Of a stretch of 64,000 nt of DNA, positions 1-11,700 are shown piece by piece. The notes under the pieces are model-generated. The model made no database searches and was not told where the DNA came from. It saw nothing but the letters and a program-made list of their open reading frames with translations. Position 1 is the first letter of the stretch. Every line of letters begins with the position of its first letter. The translations under genes and the position numbers were made by a program. Where the stretch lies: NCBI RefSeq assembly GCF_047495875.1, contig NC_092471.1, positions 21,141,809 through 21,205,808 on the forward strand. The letters are read 5' to 3'. This DNA is from Pithys albifrons albifrons (lineage: Eukaryota > Chordata > Aves > Passeriformes > Thamnophilidae).

Positions 1-121
1 AGTTTAAGGAGCTGGAAGGGGCTCCAGGGGCTCCCTGCTAAGGAACAGAAGGAGAGCACCCACTACCATAAGGTTTTTGTTAGTCCTGCTGCTGGTGGTG
101 GATTCTGGAGCTGGTGCTCAC

Positions 122-3100
122 CCTCCAGAGGCCTCGAGTTCCTTCCTGCTGGTAGATGTCAATGAAGCTGCCGATCATCCCACCCTGGAACAAGCTGCCC
201 TGAGCCTGCATTCGGATCTGAAAAGGAGAGAGTCAGTGGGAGGACATCAACACCTGCCCTGATGGGGCCACCTGCCCTAGAGGGCAGGGACACCAGGGGT
301 ATCAGCTCCATGGAATTTCTGGGTGCAGGAACATGGAGCAGCTCAGAGCAGGCACTGCTCTCCACATCCCTCTCCCTGCAAACCATGCAGCCAACCACGG
401 CAGCAGGAAAAGAGCAGGGAGAGCAGCAGGGCAGGAGCACAGGGACATGATGGACGAGACCTTCCTGCTCTAGAAGCACTTCAGAAAGGTGGATCTACAC
501 AGGGAGAAGCATGGGGAGGCTTTCCAGGCTCTCTCTGCCCAGAGGAGGGCTACCCTGACCCCAGGGCACCAGACAGTCCCCACTGGGCTCTGTTCACTCC
601 AGGTTACAGGCAATGCCAGCACAGTGACCATGGGGAGGGTAGCAGGACAGATGTGAGGAAGAGCTGGCTGCCACCTGCTCACCTTGCCCAGGTCAGGTAA
701 TGCAGCCTCCATCCTTCACCACAACACATTTCATGACCTTTGTTGCCCAGAGAAGCTGTGGCTGCCCCATCCCTGGAAGCGTTCAAGGCCAGACTGGACA
801 GGGCTTGGAGCAACATGGGCTGGTGGAATGTGTCCCTGCCCATGGCAGGGAGTCAAATTACATAAGGTTTAAGACACCTTCTAACCCAAACCCTTCTGGG
901 ATTCTGTGATTTTTAAGAACTATGCTTTTAAACATCTGTTAATTGCCCTGGGCTTGGGTCCCCATTCATTAAAAACCCCCAAATTCACAGAACTAGTGGC
1001 TCAGGGTGCTCTGAGCTGCACTTCCCCCGGGTTCCACAGCCAGCCAAGTGCTGGCAGGAGCTGCCCTTACCTTCAGCACATCTGTGGGATTGGCCAGGGC
1101 AGAGGAGATGACCCCTGAGACCACCCCACAGATCACATTGATGAGCAACGTTTCATCTGCAAACAAGGAAAGAAGGTCAGACCCCAGACACCACATGGGA
1201 AGGGGCACAGGTGGGATGGAACAAGGGCTGGGGAGAGCAGAGCAGCTCAGTTCTCAAATCACACAGTGAAGCTGCAGGAGCAGGGGCTGGGCAGGTGTCA
1301 CAGCTCATGGCAGGTCTGTCCCCACACCTGCCAGGAACAGAAGGTGGCAGCTGGGACACTCAGCAACGCATTCTCAGAGGGGCAGGTCTGACTGATGAGA
1401 AGGAAAATCACGGGACATGTGAAAATTGGGAACAATTATCTGAGATTTCAGTGTCCAGTGATGCATCTCTCATGACAAGGACAAGCCAGGACAGAGGCAG
1501 ACAGAGAGGGACAACCCAGCACTTCTCAAGGCCACCTGATACCAAATGCTTTTGGCTCCAGTCAGAGCACACAGACACCTGGAGTCAGCTGAGGACTGGG
1601 ACCAGGCAGGGAGTTAGATGTGATTAGTTCCAGGGATTAACCTGAGATTTCCAGGCCCAATATTAGGATGATGGTTACGTTAGGAAAAGGCACAGCACTT
1701 TGCTGGTACTGACCACAGCACTTCCCAGAGGAGACCAGGCCACTGGCTGCCCCAGGCCTGTAGGGAGACAAACATTCAGGCTGGAGCTCACAGCTGGAAA
1801 GACTGGAACAGTGAGGAGGGATGTGGGCCTGTGTACACGGACAGAACCAGGCAGGGAGAGGCGTTACTGGGGGCAGAGCAGCCCCGAGAAGGAGCTCTAG
1901 TGAACCACAGCATCTACTGAGCTGGAAGGGACCCCCAAGGATCATCCAGTCCAACTCCTGGCCCTGCACAAGACATCCCAACAATCCCACCCTGCTCCTG
2001 AGAGCATTGTCCAAATGCTGCTGGAGCTCTGGCAGCCTTAGGGCTGTGCCCCCTGCCCTGGGGAGCCTCATCAGTGCCCACCACCCTCTGGGGGAAGAGC
2101 CTTTTCCTCATATCCAGCTAAACCTCTCCTGACACAGTTCCATGCCCTTAGTGTCCTGCATCTTGCCCACCTATCTTGCTTTCCCAGGTTGGAGTGGTGT
2201 TAGAACATTCTCTCATGGCACACCAGGGACAAAAACTGCACCTGCAGATCTCAGTGCTCCCTCAGGGAACATCCCCCCGACTCCTGCTGCTCCATTCCCA
2301 GGGAGGGGCTGCAGAGGCCTCACGAGCAGAGGGTGGTCAAGGACCTCAGTGGAACCTCACCTTTACAGTCAGGGCCAAAGCTGCAGAGCTGTCACACAAT
2401 TCCTATCTGGATGTTGCCCAGAGAAGTTGTGGCTGCCCCATCCCTGGAAGGGTCCAAGTCCAGGTTGGACAGGGCTTGGAGCAGCCTGGGCTGGTGGGAG
2501 GTGTCCCTGCCCATGACAGGCGGGTGGAATGGGATGAGCTTTAAGGTCCCTTCCAACCCAAACCAGTCTGGGATTTGATCGATCCTTGTGGTGCATCGCA
2601 GCACAAGGACTCAAAGGCTCCAGAAGGAAGACAGGAGACACTCACCCTTGAAGCCTCCAATCCCTGTTACACACCTGCTGTACAGGAGGGATGGGATGTC
2701 TCCTTGAGACTATTCAGAAACAGATATGCCTGGGGAACAACACCTACTGTTTTTTTGCTCTGAGATGTAAAGCAGACATAAAGGCTAGAAAGGACAAGGG
2801 AACACAGCCTCAAGCTGTGCCAGGGGAGGTTCAGGCTGGACATCACAAAGAATTTCTTCATGGAAAGGGCTGTCAGGCATTGCAAGGGGCTGCTCAGGAG
2901 GTGGTGGAGTTCCCATCCCTGGAGGTGTCCAAGAAATGACTGGACATGGCACTCAGTGTTCTGGGCTGGGGGACAAGGTGGGGATTGGTCACAGGTTGGA
3001 CTTGATAGCCTTGGAGGTGTTTTCCAACCTAAATGATTCTGGGATTCTCCTGGGATGCCATGAAAGGAAGGACCTGGCTGGAGGAAGGTGGCTGGGTAGG

Positions 3101-4717
3101 GATCACGGGCAGTGCAGAGGGCACAGTGAGGTTCCCATCAGGACTGAAGTCAATCCTTGCTATCACTGACAAACAAAACCACAGTAACAGAGTTCCATTT
3201 CTGTGGGAATATCGGGGTGGGAAGGACAGAGCAATGAATGAGCACAGCACACAACAGAGCATGGGATCAGAGCGCCGGGAGCTGCCCCTGCTGCCCCGTC
3301 CCCGACACGGACCTTCCATGCGATCCACGAAGAGCCGCTTCAGGCTCTGGTAGATCCCGATCTTGATGGTGCCATAGGACGCCTGTCTCAGCAGTGCCGG
3401 GGCGATCCTGAGAGGGGACAACCCCTGAGCATCCCTGTGGGCCAGCACGGGCCACTGCCCACCAGCTCCCAACCTGCCAGGGGCCAGGCCGATCCCTGGC
3501 TCTGCCAGGGAGCCCAGATCACCCCTGGGATCCCCCCTATGCACCTTCCAGTGCCGGGGGCTGGCACCCATACAGCCTTGGCCTTGCTCCCCATCTCAGG
3601 AAACCTGGGAGTTTCCACTGCCCAGCCCCAACTGGGTGGGATCTGGGGCATCACAGTGGCATGCAGGGACTGGAGTGGGCTGGGATGGGCAAAAGGGAGG
3701 GGGGAACTGGGATGGACTGGTGGATGTTGTGACAGAAGATGGAAGAGGGGCCCGGGATGGGGAGAAAGTGCCAGGACCGAAACAGGGGACAGGGTGGGCG
3801 GAGGAAAAGGATCCGGGATGTGTGAAGGGGACCCGGGAGGACAGGGGGAGATGCCACGGCAGAGAGAAGGTCCCAGGGGGGCAGTGGGGAGAATCTGGAG
3901 TAGGCGGAGGGAGATGCTGGGGCAGAGCAGGGAAACAGGGATGGGCTGAGGTGGGAGACCTGGAGGGGCGGGGGCGATGCTGTGGCTGAAGGGGGACCCG
4001 GGACAGGCAGTGAGACGAGAAAGACCTGGGTGGGCAGGGGTGGAACGTGGGATGGGGGGAGGACCCGTGGCAGCTGGGGGTGCCGGGGTGGATGGGGGTT
4101 CCCAGCCCCGAAAGGAGAGTCCCGGTGCGTTTGGGGGTCCCGGGGCGGATTGAGGTGCGGGGTCGGATGGATGGGGGTCCTGGGCCCGAAAGGAAAGTCC
4201 CGGTGCGAATGGATGGGGGTCCCGGTGCGTTTGGGGGCGCAGGTGTGGATGGATGGGGGTCCCGGGATGGGTAGATGGAGGCCCCGGGGCAGATGGATGG
4301 GGGTCCCGGGGCGGAGGGGAGGAAGGCGTGGCTAGTGGGGGTCTCGGGGCGGACCGGGCGCGGTGCCGATAGGGTCCCGGTGCCGATGGGTCCCTGTCCC
4401 GGTGGGTCCCGGCGCTCACCCCGAGTACAGGGCCCGTCCGCCCTCCTCGCGGCAGATGCGGAAGAGCGCGTGGAACATGCCCCGGTACCGCACCTCGCGG
4501 AACCGCGCATCGGTGCTTTGCCCCTGCACCTGCAGCCGCGTCTTGGTGAGGTCCACGGGGAACGTGCCTGCGGGGACAGCGGGGACAGCGGCGTCAGCGC
4601 CCGCCGGTCCCGCCGCCGGCCCCGGCCCCATCCCGCCGGCCTCGCCGCCTCACCGAACTCGGCCACGATGGAGGCGAGCCCGCCGTACACGAAAGGTTTC
4701 CAGTTGAGCGCGGACAT
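122..4717 (-). CDS. SLC25A14: SLC25A14 (mitochondrial carrier, UCP5/BMCP1), 5' five exons, 3' end outside window
   Basis: Inner-membrane carrier of the SLC25 family (brain mitochondrial carrier protein 1, UCP5), an anion carrier or uncoupler-like protein. Coding exons on the minus strand are 4654-4717, 4420-4567, 3313-3407, 1071-1156 and 122-217, together 163 codons with all phases matching. The ATG at 4717-4715 opens the short human-type N-terminus ([13 protein letters not shown]). The first repeat has the carrier signature PVDLTKTR, the second has PTDVLK then IRMQAQG. Conserved transmembrane-like stretches include [14 protein letters not shown] and [16 protein letters not shown]. The first intron is only 86 bp. 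The remaining exons, roughly half of the protein, lie left of base 1. RBMX2 follows upstream on the same strand. The alternative UCP4/SLC25A27 or SLC25A30 is possible, but the N-terminus and the RBMX2/AIFM1 neighbourhood favour SLC25A14. Confidence 0.93.
740..910 (+). repeat. CR1 LINE 3' fragment
   Basis: Typical CR1 3' end reading on the plus strand: the block around gttgcccagagaagctgtgg, then the ccctgcccatggcaggg block, ending at attctgtgat. It lies in the intron between the 122-217 and 1071-1156 exons of SLC25A14; nothing else is seen in that intron. Confidence 0.8.
1908..2155 (-). repeat. CR1 LINE 3' fragment, inverted
   Basis: Reverse complement of a CR1 3' end, starting with gctggaagggacccccaagg followed by atcatccagtccaactcctg. 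It lies in the 1157-3312 intron of SLC25A14, which also holds the next two CR1 pieces. Confidence 0.75.
2411..2582 (+). repeat. CR1 LINE 3' fragment
   Basis: CR1 3' end with the gttgcccagagaagttgtgg block and the terminal ccttccaacccaaaccagtc block. Same SLC25A14 intron. Confidence 0.8.
2793..3050 (+). repeat. CR1 LINE 3' fragment, different subfamily
   Basis: Longer CR1 3' piece that includes the ggttcaggctggacatcac and gaatttcttcatggaaaggg blocks and ends at tgattctgggattct. It diverges from the neighbouring copies, which suggests an older or different CR1 subfamily. Confidence 0.7.
3640..4410. repeat. G-rich degenerate tandem repeats in SLC25A14 intron 2
   Basis: The plus strand is strongly G-rich with recurring gggatggatgg, gggggtcccgggg and related 20-30-nt modules; 4080-4400 is the most regular part. 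Long open frames on the minus strand (over 300 codons) follow from the lack of stop codons in proline-rich C-rich sequence and are not genes. It sits between exons 3313-3407 and 4420-4567. Confidence 0.65.
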
Positions 4718-4854
4718 GGCATGGCGAGCGGGCACAGCCGCCACCACCGGGACCGCCACCGGAACCGGAACTGGCACCGGCACCGCCGCGCCGCGCGCGC
4801 CCCCCGCCGGGCCCCGGCGGCAGCGACACCGGGCACGGACCCACCGGGCACGGA

Positions 4855-4970
4855 CCCACCGGGCACCGGGAGCAGGATGTGGCTGAGAACACCCCCGGGC
4901 ACCGGGCACGGACCCACCGGGCACCGGGAGCAGGATGTGGCTGAGAACACCCCCGGGCACCGGGCACAGA
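4855..4970. repeat. Two tandem copies of a 58-bp unit upstream of SLC25A14
   Basis: The unit beginning cccaccgggcaccgggagca and containing ggatgtggctgagaacaccc occurs at 4855 and again at 4913, with a partial third copy after 4971. Shorter accgggcacgg repeats precede it. The array lies 140-250 bp upstream of the SLC25A14 ATG, in promoter or 5' UTR. The rest of the 4718-5355 intergenic stretch shows nothing recognisable. Confidence 0.7.
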
Positions 4971-5355
4971 CCCCAGGCACCGGGAGCACATGGTCACAGA
5001 CCCTCCGGAGTACCGTGAGCAGGACGGGGCTGAGCCCTGCACTCAGGACAGCGCCTGCCCTCACCCCTGTCCCCACCAGATCCCGCATCAGGTGCCTCCG
5101 GGGTCGGTCCCAGCTGCTCCCTGGGAAAAATCCCCCCTCTCTCCCCACGCCTGGAACCGCTGTGGACTGTGGAGGGGTCACTGCTGTAGGGGGCAGATCC
5201 CACTAAAGCAATCCCAAGCCCCATCCCTCCCATCACCGCTGTGCACCTTCCCGCTCCTGCATCCATCGTTCCCGGGTTTGCAGCCACACCACCCCAACGT
5301 CAGCATCAGGAACAGCAACGCTGCTCCCGGGAACAGCTTCTGCCTAACAGCAACT

Positions 5356-5361
5356 TTTATT
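5356..5361 (-). terminator. RBMX2 polyadenylation signal
   Basis: AATAAA on the minus strand, about 395 bp downstream of the RBMX2 stop codon. It is the first canonical signal after the gene. Confidence 0.6.
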
Positions 5362-5754
5362 AAAAGACCTTCAAACACCCCCACAGTGAATCCCCCAACA
5401 CAGCAGCGCATCCCTACGGATCCATCACAGAACACGGAGACGCCGCGTGAGTGCAAGACCCAAACCTGGCACACGAGGCCAGATCAGACACCCACCGGCC
5501 TCTCCCTGCACTGCAAGAGGGGGACACACCCCAGGACTGACTGTGGATTCTGGAAAGGGGAGTGTCCAGATGCTCCCAGCCCCCATCTCCTGCCACCCTC
5601 CACGGCCAGCACTGCAGGCCTGCACGGACAGCCCCAGACCAGGGCAGGGTGAGATCAAAGAGGAAGCTCCCGGGAGGCAAACAGTCCAGCTGCAGTGGCC
5701 CAGGAGCTCGAACAGGCATTTGGGCAGGCTCAGGGCCCCCTCATCCTGGAAGGC

Positions 5755-7477
5755 TCAGCGGCAGCTAGAGTCTCTGCCGGAGCCCCGCTCCTTGTGCCTG
5801 GAATGGGGCTCCCGGGATTTGCCTCCGCGGGGGGACACATCTCGCCGGCTGCCATGCCTGTCGCCCCTCCTGCCGGCCTCCTCCCTCTTCTCCCGCTCTT
5901 CCCAGGAGCTGCTCTGGCCCCTCTGCTCCTGGCAGCTCCTGTCCCCCCTCCTCTCCGAGGGCTGCTGGTGCCGCCGCTGCTCCTGGTCCCGCTGGGTCCT
6001 GCTCCCGGCATTCCTATCGGTGCTCCCACTGGCATAGCGCTCGTACCCAGGGTCCTCCTTCTCCTTCTTGATCTTGATCCCGGGATGTGTCTCCTCGGCA
6101 CCCGCGCGCTTCCCGGCCTGCTGGCTCGGCTTTGGCTGCTCCGCTCTGCTCCGCGGCCTCTCTGCAATGTGTGCTCACAACTCCACACGGGCCCAACCCC
6201 AGGAGCACCCGCGACCCCTCGGGCCCTGCCCCAGCTCCCCTCCCACTGCGAGTTCTGCCCCTACACACCCGATTTCCCAGCCCCCTTCTCCCTCAGGGAG
6301 ATCCCACTCCACTTCCAACCCCGACACTCTTCTCCTCCAGCTGCAGCCATCCTGCTTCCCTCTTTAACACTCACATCGTGTTCTTTCCAGCAAGGCTGGA
6401 CACTTACACAGCTTGGAATGCCAAGCACCTCCTTTCATTCTCCTTCCTCAGTCATCCTGTGATCCACTCTGTAGAAATGCCCTGTCCAGACCTGAGGGCT
6501 CTTTCTCCTCTTTGCTCTTCCTCTTCTTCCTCATTTTTTAAGCATCTCCTCGGCACCTTGAATCAATACTCTGTCCCCACCCTCACTTCATGCCCATTTA
6601 CCTCCCTCCAACCCTTCTCCCCACGCAGAGTGCAGCCCCTAATCCCAGCTGTGGGCACTCCCACCCAGGATCCAACCTGGCAGGAAACACTCCTCACCTT
6701 TTTGCTTTTTCACAGGCACATCCTCATCCTCCGACAGGGAGTCAGAGGAGGAGTGAGGCGGCGTTTTGACCCCACATCCCTTGGCATGGAGAGCTTTGGT
6801 CACCTCATCCCAGTCCTCGGACTCCTTGGGGGGCCGGTAGTTTGCCACGTGGTCCACACGGATGGTCCGTCCCTTGATCTGCGAGGGGCTGGGCCGTCAG
6901 TGCCCCGGGCAGCTCCCGGGGCTCCCGCCCACACCCGGCAGCCCCTCAGCTCACCTTGATGCCATTGAAGTTGTCCACAGCCAGGATGGTGCTCCTCTGG
7001 TCCTCATAGCACAGGAAGCAGAACCCCTTGGACTTCCCTGTCTTCTTGTCGCGCACGAGGTTGATGTTGACGACTTCGCCGTACCTGTGACACACTGTCA
7101 GCACCCGCGGCGGCGCCGGGGAGCGGCGGGGCCGGGGCTGCGGCACTTACTGCGAGAACACGCAGATGACATCGCCCTCCGTCAGCTCGTAGTGCAGTCC
7201 GCCTGCGGGGAGACGGAGGGAACGCGTTACCGGCCCCGCCCGGGCCCGCCCCGGCCCCGCCGCCCCCGGCCCGGCCCGTACCCACAAAGATCCAGGCGCT
7301 GTCCTTGTACTCCGCGTGCCACGAGACCGCCTCCTGCACGCCCAGCTCCGCCTCCCGCGCGTTCAGCTCGTTGATCAGCTTCACTTTAGTCAGGGGACTG
7401 CGGGCGAGGCACCGTCAGCACCGGGACCGGCGGGGCCGAACCTTCCCCCTCCCGCGCTCCCCTCACACCTACTTCAT
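5755..7477 (-). CDS. RBMX2: RBMX2 (RRM spliceosomal protein, yeast Ist3/Snu17 family), complete
   Basis: Nuclear RNA-binding protein of the activated spliceosome, counterpart of yeast Snu17 in the RES complex. Six exons, minus strand: 7473-7477 (only ATGAA), 7282-7397, 7151-7202, 6955-7084, 6698-6878, 5755-6161. They give 296 residues; human is about 322. The spliced N-terminus begins [14 protein letters not shown], like human. The RRM spans roughly residues 36-114, with RNP2-like IFVGGL and RNP1 KGFCFLCY. After it come [10 protein letters not shown] and a charged tail rich in Arg, Ser, Glu and Lys that ends GRDSSCR at a TGA (5755-5757). The C-terminal exon diverges most from the human protein. 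The 6162-6697 intron is pyrimidine-rich with nothing else seen. RAB33A lies upstream on the same strand, across a minisatellite. Confidence 0.93.
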
Positions 7478-7487
7478 GGCGGCGGCG

Positions 7488-7530
7488 GCGCGCACTGCGC
7501 CTGCGCACTGCGCCTGCGCACTGCCCACCG
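7488..7530 (-). promoter_or_regulatory. Tandem NRF1-like motifs in the RBMX2 CpG promoter
   Basis: Three successive GCGCACTGCGCCTGCGCAC-type overlapping motifs lie just upstream of the RBMX2 ATG. They resemble the NRF1 consensus YGCGCAYGCGCR with one substitution. The region is CpG-rich and fits a housekeeping promoter. Assignment is by motif only. Confidence 0.45.
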
Positions 7531-7584
7531 AGCCCAGCGGACCCCGCCGGGCGCAGCCGAGCGGAGCCGAAAGCAGCGGAGCGT

Positions 7585-8665
7585 GGCCGAGCTGTGCCGA
7601 TTGTGGCCGAGCTGTGCCGATTGTGGCCGAGCTGTGCCGATTGTGGCCGAGCTGTGCCGATTGTGGCCGAGCTGTGCCGATTGTGGCCGAGCTGTGCCGA
7701 TTGTGGCCGAGCTGTGCCGATTGTGGCCGAGCTGTGCCGATTGTGGCCGAGCTGTGCCGATTGTGGCCGAGCTGTGCCGATTGTGGCCGAGCTGTGCCGA
7801 TTGTGGCCGAGCTGTGCCGATTGTGGCCGAGCTGTGCCGATTGTGGCCGAGCTGTGCCGATTGTGGCCGAGCTGTGCCGATTGTGGCCGAGCTGTGCCGA
7901 TTGTGGCCGAGCTGTGCCGATTGTGGCCGAGCTGTGCCGATTGTGGCCGAGCTGGGCCGATTGTGGCCGAGCTGGGCCGATCGTGGCCGAGCTGGGCCGA
8001 TTGTGGCCGAGCTGGCCCGATCGTGGCCGAGCTGGGCCGATTGTAATCGAGCTGTGCCGATTGTAGCCGAGCTGTGCCGATTGCAGCCAAACTGGGCCGA
8101 TTGTGGCCGAGCCGGGCCAATTATAGCCAAGCCAGGCCGATTGTGGCCGAGCCAGGATGATTGTGGCCAAACTGGGCCAATTGTAGCCGAGCCAGCCCGA
8201 TCGTGGCCAAGCCAGCCAGTTGTGGCCAAGCCAGCCCGATCGTGGCCAAGCCAGCCAGTTGTGGCCAAGCCAGCCCGATCGTGGCCAGACTAGGCCAGTT
8301 GTGGCCGAGCCAGCCCGATCGTGGCCAAGCCAGCCAGTTGTGGCCAAGCCAGCCCGATCGTGGCCAGACTAGGCCAGTTGTGGCCGAGCCAGCCCGATCG
8401 TGGCCAGACTAGGCCAGTTGTGGCCAAGCCAGCCCGATCGTGGCCAGACTAGGCCAGTTGTGGCCGAGCCAGCCCGATCGTGGCCAGACTAGGCCAGCTG
8501 TGGCCGAGCCAGCCCGATCGTGGCCAGACTAGGCCAGTTGTGGCCAAGCCAGCCCGATCGTGGCCAGACTAGGCCAGTTGTGGCCGAGCCAGCCCGATCG
8601 TGGCCAGACTAGGCCAGTTGTGGCCGAGCCAGCCCGATCGTGGCCAGACTAGGCCAGTTGTGGCC
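7585..8665. repeat. 20-nt minisatellite with monomeric and 40-nt dimeric zones
   Basis: From about 7585 to 7950 the unit gtggccgagctgtgccgatt repeats about 18 times almost without change. From 7950 to about 8170 the copies drift (gtgccga becomes gggccga). From about 8200 to 8665 a 40-nt dimer dominates, made of gtggccgagccagcccgatc plus gtggccagactaggccagtt. Because 20 is not a multiple of 3 and the units lack stop codons, most frames are open for 250 codons or more; these are not genes. The array fills the gap between the RBMX2 promoter and the RAB33A 3' end. Confidence 0.95.
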
Positions 8666-8706
8666 GAGGCGCAAAGCAGGAGTCGCAGCGCAGGGGCCTC
8701 AGAGCC

Positions 8707-8712
8707 TTTATT
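8707..8712 (-). terminator. RAB33A polyadenylation signal
   Basis: AATAAA on the minus strand, 26 bp after the RAB33A stop codon. It implies a 3' UTR of only about 40-50 nt that ends at the edge of the minisatellite. Confidence 0.65.
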
Positions 8713-8737
8713 GGGGTGGGGGCCGGGCTGGTCCCGC

Positions 8738-11700
8738 TCAGCACGGGCAGGAGCCTTTCCCACTGGCCTCGTCCAGCCGGCGGGGATGTGGCGGGGGCTG
8801 CCCCGGCCAGCCCTCGGTGTCCCGGCAGGGCAGCGAGCGCTGCGCCTTCAGCCGGCACACCAGGCACATGAAAATGGCGTCCACGTTCTGGCTCTCCTGC
8901 GGGTCCTTGGCCGAGGTCTCAAATAAAAGCATGTTGTGAGCGTCGGCGAACTTGAGGGCCATGCTGGAGGGCACCTGGATCAGGTCTTTCAAGTCACACT
9001 TATTCCCCACGAGCACCCTGGGGACGAGTGGGGGCACTGCGTGCCCATTGCACTCCTCGATCCACGTCTTGAGGTTGGTGAAGGAGCTCATCTTGGTCAC
9101 GTCGTACACGAAGACCACGGCGTGCACGTTGCGGTAGTAGTGCTCCACCATGCTCTTCCGAAACCTCTCCTGGCCCGCCGTGTCCCACACTTGCACCTGT
9201 GAAGCGAAGCAGACGAGAGAAGGGGCTACAGGAGCATGGAGTGTGGCCCCCCCGTCTGGGGACTCCCTGCTGTCCGGCTTTTCAAGAGCCATGGAATGGT
9301 TTGGGCTGGAAGGGACCTTAAAGATCACCCAGTGCCACCCCCCGCCATGGGCAGGGACACCTCCCACCAGCCCAGGTTGCTCCAAGTCCTGTCCAACCTG
9401 GCCTTGGACACGTCCAGGGATGGTTCTCTGCCCAACCTGTGCCAGGGCCTCCCCCCCCTCACAGGGAAGAATTTTGTCCCAATATCCCATCTAAACCTGC
9501 CCTTCTTCAGCTTAAGGCCATTCCCCCCTGTCCTGTCACTCCATCCCTTGATCCAAGTCTCTCTCCAGCTCTCCTGGAGCCCCTTTAGGCACTGGCAGGG
9601 GCTCTCAGGTCTCCCTGGAGTCTTCTCTTCTCCAGGTGAACACCTCCAGCTATCCCAGCCTGGCTCCAGCGCAGAGGGTCTCCAGCCCTGGGGCATCGCT
9701 GTGGCCTCCTCTGGACTCTCTCCAACAGGTCCATGTCTATTTGTCTGCCAATCCTGTGCCATGAATGAGAACCCTAATAATTTCACAGAGGAGTCATGGC
9801 AAAGAAAAGACGAGGCAAGGGAGCCATCCTTTGTGTGGGAGTGCAGTGGGAGGGCATGGAGCTCTGTGAGGATGGATGAGGAGCCAACAGAGCTCATGGG
9901 AGAGGATTAAAAAGCAGAACATCACAGATGATGTTATAGAGGGTCTCTGCTATAGACCACCTGGTCAGGAAGAGCGAGTGGATAAGGTGCTTTATGGACA
10001 GAAAGGAGCAGCCTTGTGTTTGCAGCCCCTGGTCCTCACAGAGAGTGTCAACCACCCCTGCTGGATGGACAGCACAGCAGGGCACAGGCAATCCAGAATG
10101 TTTGGAGACCATCAATGACAACTCCCTGACCCAAGTGACAGGGGAGCAAATAAACTCATGGGCTGGATGAGCAGACAGTGAGATGGATTTGGAACTGGCT
10201 GAATGTCTGGGCCTAGAAGGTGGTGTCAGTGACACCAAGTCTGGTTGAACACTGGTAACTAGCAGGGTGCCCCAGGGGGCAGTTTGAGTTCTGGTAACAT
10301 CTTGAAACCTGGAACTGGCAATTTTCCAATTAATACCAATTGCCCTTTACCCACAGCGACAGTACCTGCCCCAAGGTCTTTCAGAGTGAAAAACACTGGC
10401 AAAGCAGAGCTGCTCAGCCCTTTCTGGGCCACAGCCTGGGCAGAGCAGGAGAGGGAGGGTCTGTCTCCCACCTCTCACCTCTCACCTCTCCTCTTTGATG
10501 CATTATCCCAGGAAAAGGCCAGTTTGCTGCACTGCCTCCCACTCCTGCTCCCTGGAGCACAAATGAAATCCAAAGGTAGAAAACCTGGCAACATTTTCCT
10601 GTTATTGGCACTGAAACAGGCTCCATGCCAGCCTGCACCACAGCTCACACCAGCACAGATCTATGGGACTGCACAGAGCTGGGGAGGGCAGGAGGGAATG
10701 ATCACCTCTAAAGGAGAAAAGGAAAAGCATCAATGGACAGTCTAGAAGCACAAGTAAAGCTCTCCCCCACCAACTCCAGGTGTCTTTTCACTGTGATTTC
10801 AACTTTTGATCACCCATCTGCCACTACAGCAGCAATGTTTGTTTTTTCAGCAGCAGCCTCACACTTGGAGGCTGTGGGTGCTGATTCTCCCAGCCAGGCA
10901 GGCCAAGCTCCACCATGAACTGTGCTCCTGGATGTTTTCCTACCATGGCAGATCTGCTCCAACACACCAGCCAGAGCTCTTCAGCTCTGAGATGATTATT
11001 CCTTATGGGTGTCACATGGGCCTTCATAGAGCAAATTCATCCTGTTCCAGCCCTTCTGCAATCACAGCTCCCGGTGCCAGCTGGGAGCAGGTTCCAGCAG
11101 TGCTACCACAGCTGCTGAGCCCGCTAGTGCCAGCCCGGATGAGCTCCCGGCCTTCCAGCACAGCTGCTGCCAGCCCACCTCCCTCTGCCCCCGCAACCCC
11201 CCGGTGCTGGCACACAGCTCCATCTCCCAGCTCTGCCCCTCTGCTGGTCCAGTATCTGGAGCTGAAGCCACCCAGATGCCCCGAGGCTGTGCCGGGTGTC
11301 GGGAGGTTGACAGCGTCTCACCCCAAGCCGTCACTTCAGGCCGTGCAGGCTCAAACCAACCCAGAAGTAGTGACAAGGCAGCAGGGATGGGTGCAGAAGC
11401 ATCTCTGCACCACAAGCATGAGAATTCTCCTCTCCCTGTCCCCTCCCTCCAGCTGGCATGAAAGGAAAAGCTTCCGGGAGGGTTTTGGAATGCAAGATGC
11501 AGCCCTGGGGCAGAGGAAGGGGTTGGGGTAGGGATGGGGACTGGCTGCCATCGCTGCTGGTGCTGCTGCTAGGTCAGCTCGGGGACAGAGCCAGGCTGAA
11601 GAGGATGGAGCGGGGCCCGCCGGGGCCGGTGCGGGACCCACCGGGGGCAGAGCGGGGCCCTCTGGCAGGGATGTCAGCCCGCTCGGGGCCGGTGCGGGGC

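Noticed and set aside
3388..4960. 343- and 454-codon minus-strand frames with Pro-rich repeats
   Set aside because: They run through splice sites of SLC25A14 into C-rich intron repeats; only the short exon parts are real.
7305..8347. Overlapping 240-325-codon open frames on both strands across the 20-nt array
   Set aside because: All frames share the same short peptide period set by the repeat; the array has no stop codons. No start context or splice support.
7585..8665. CRISPR-like regular repeats
   Set aside because: Repeats are contiguous without unique spacers, and the context is a vertebrate genome.
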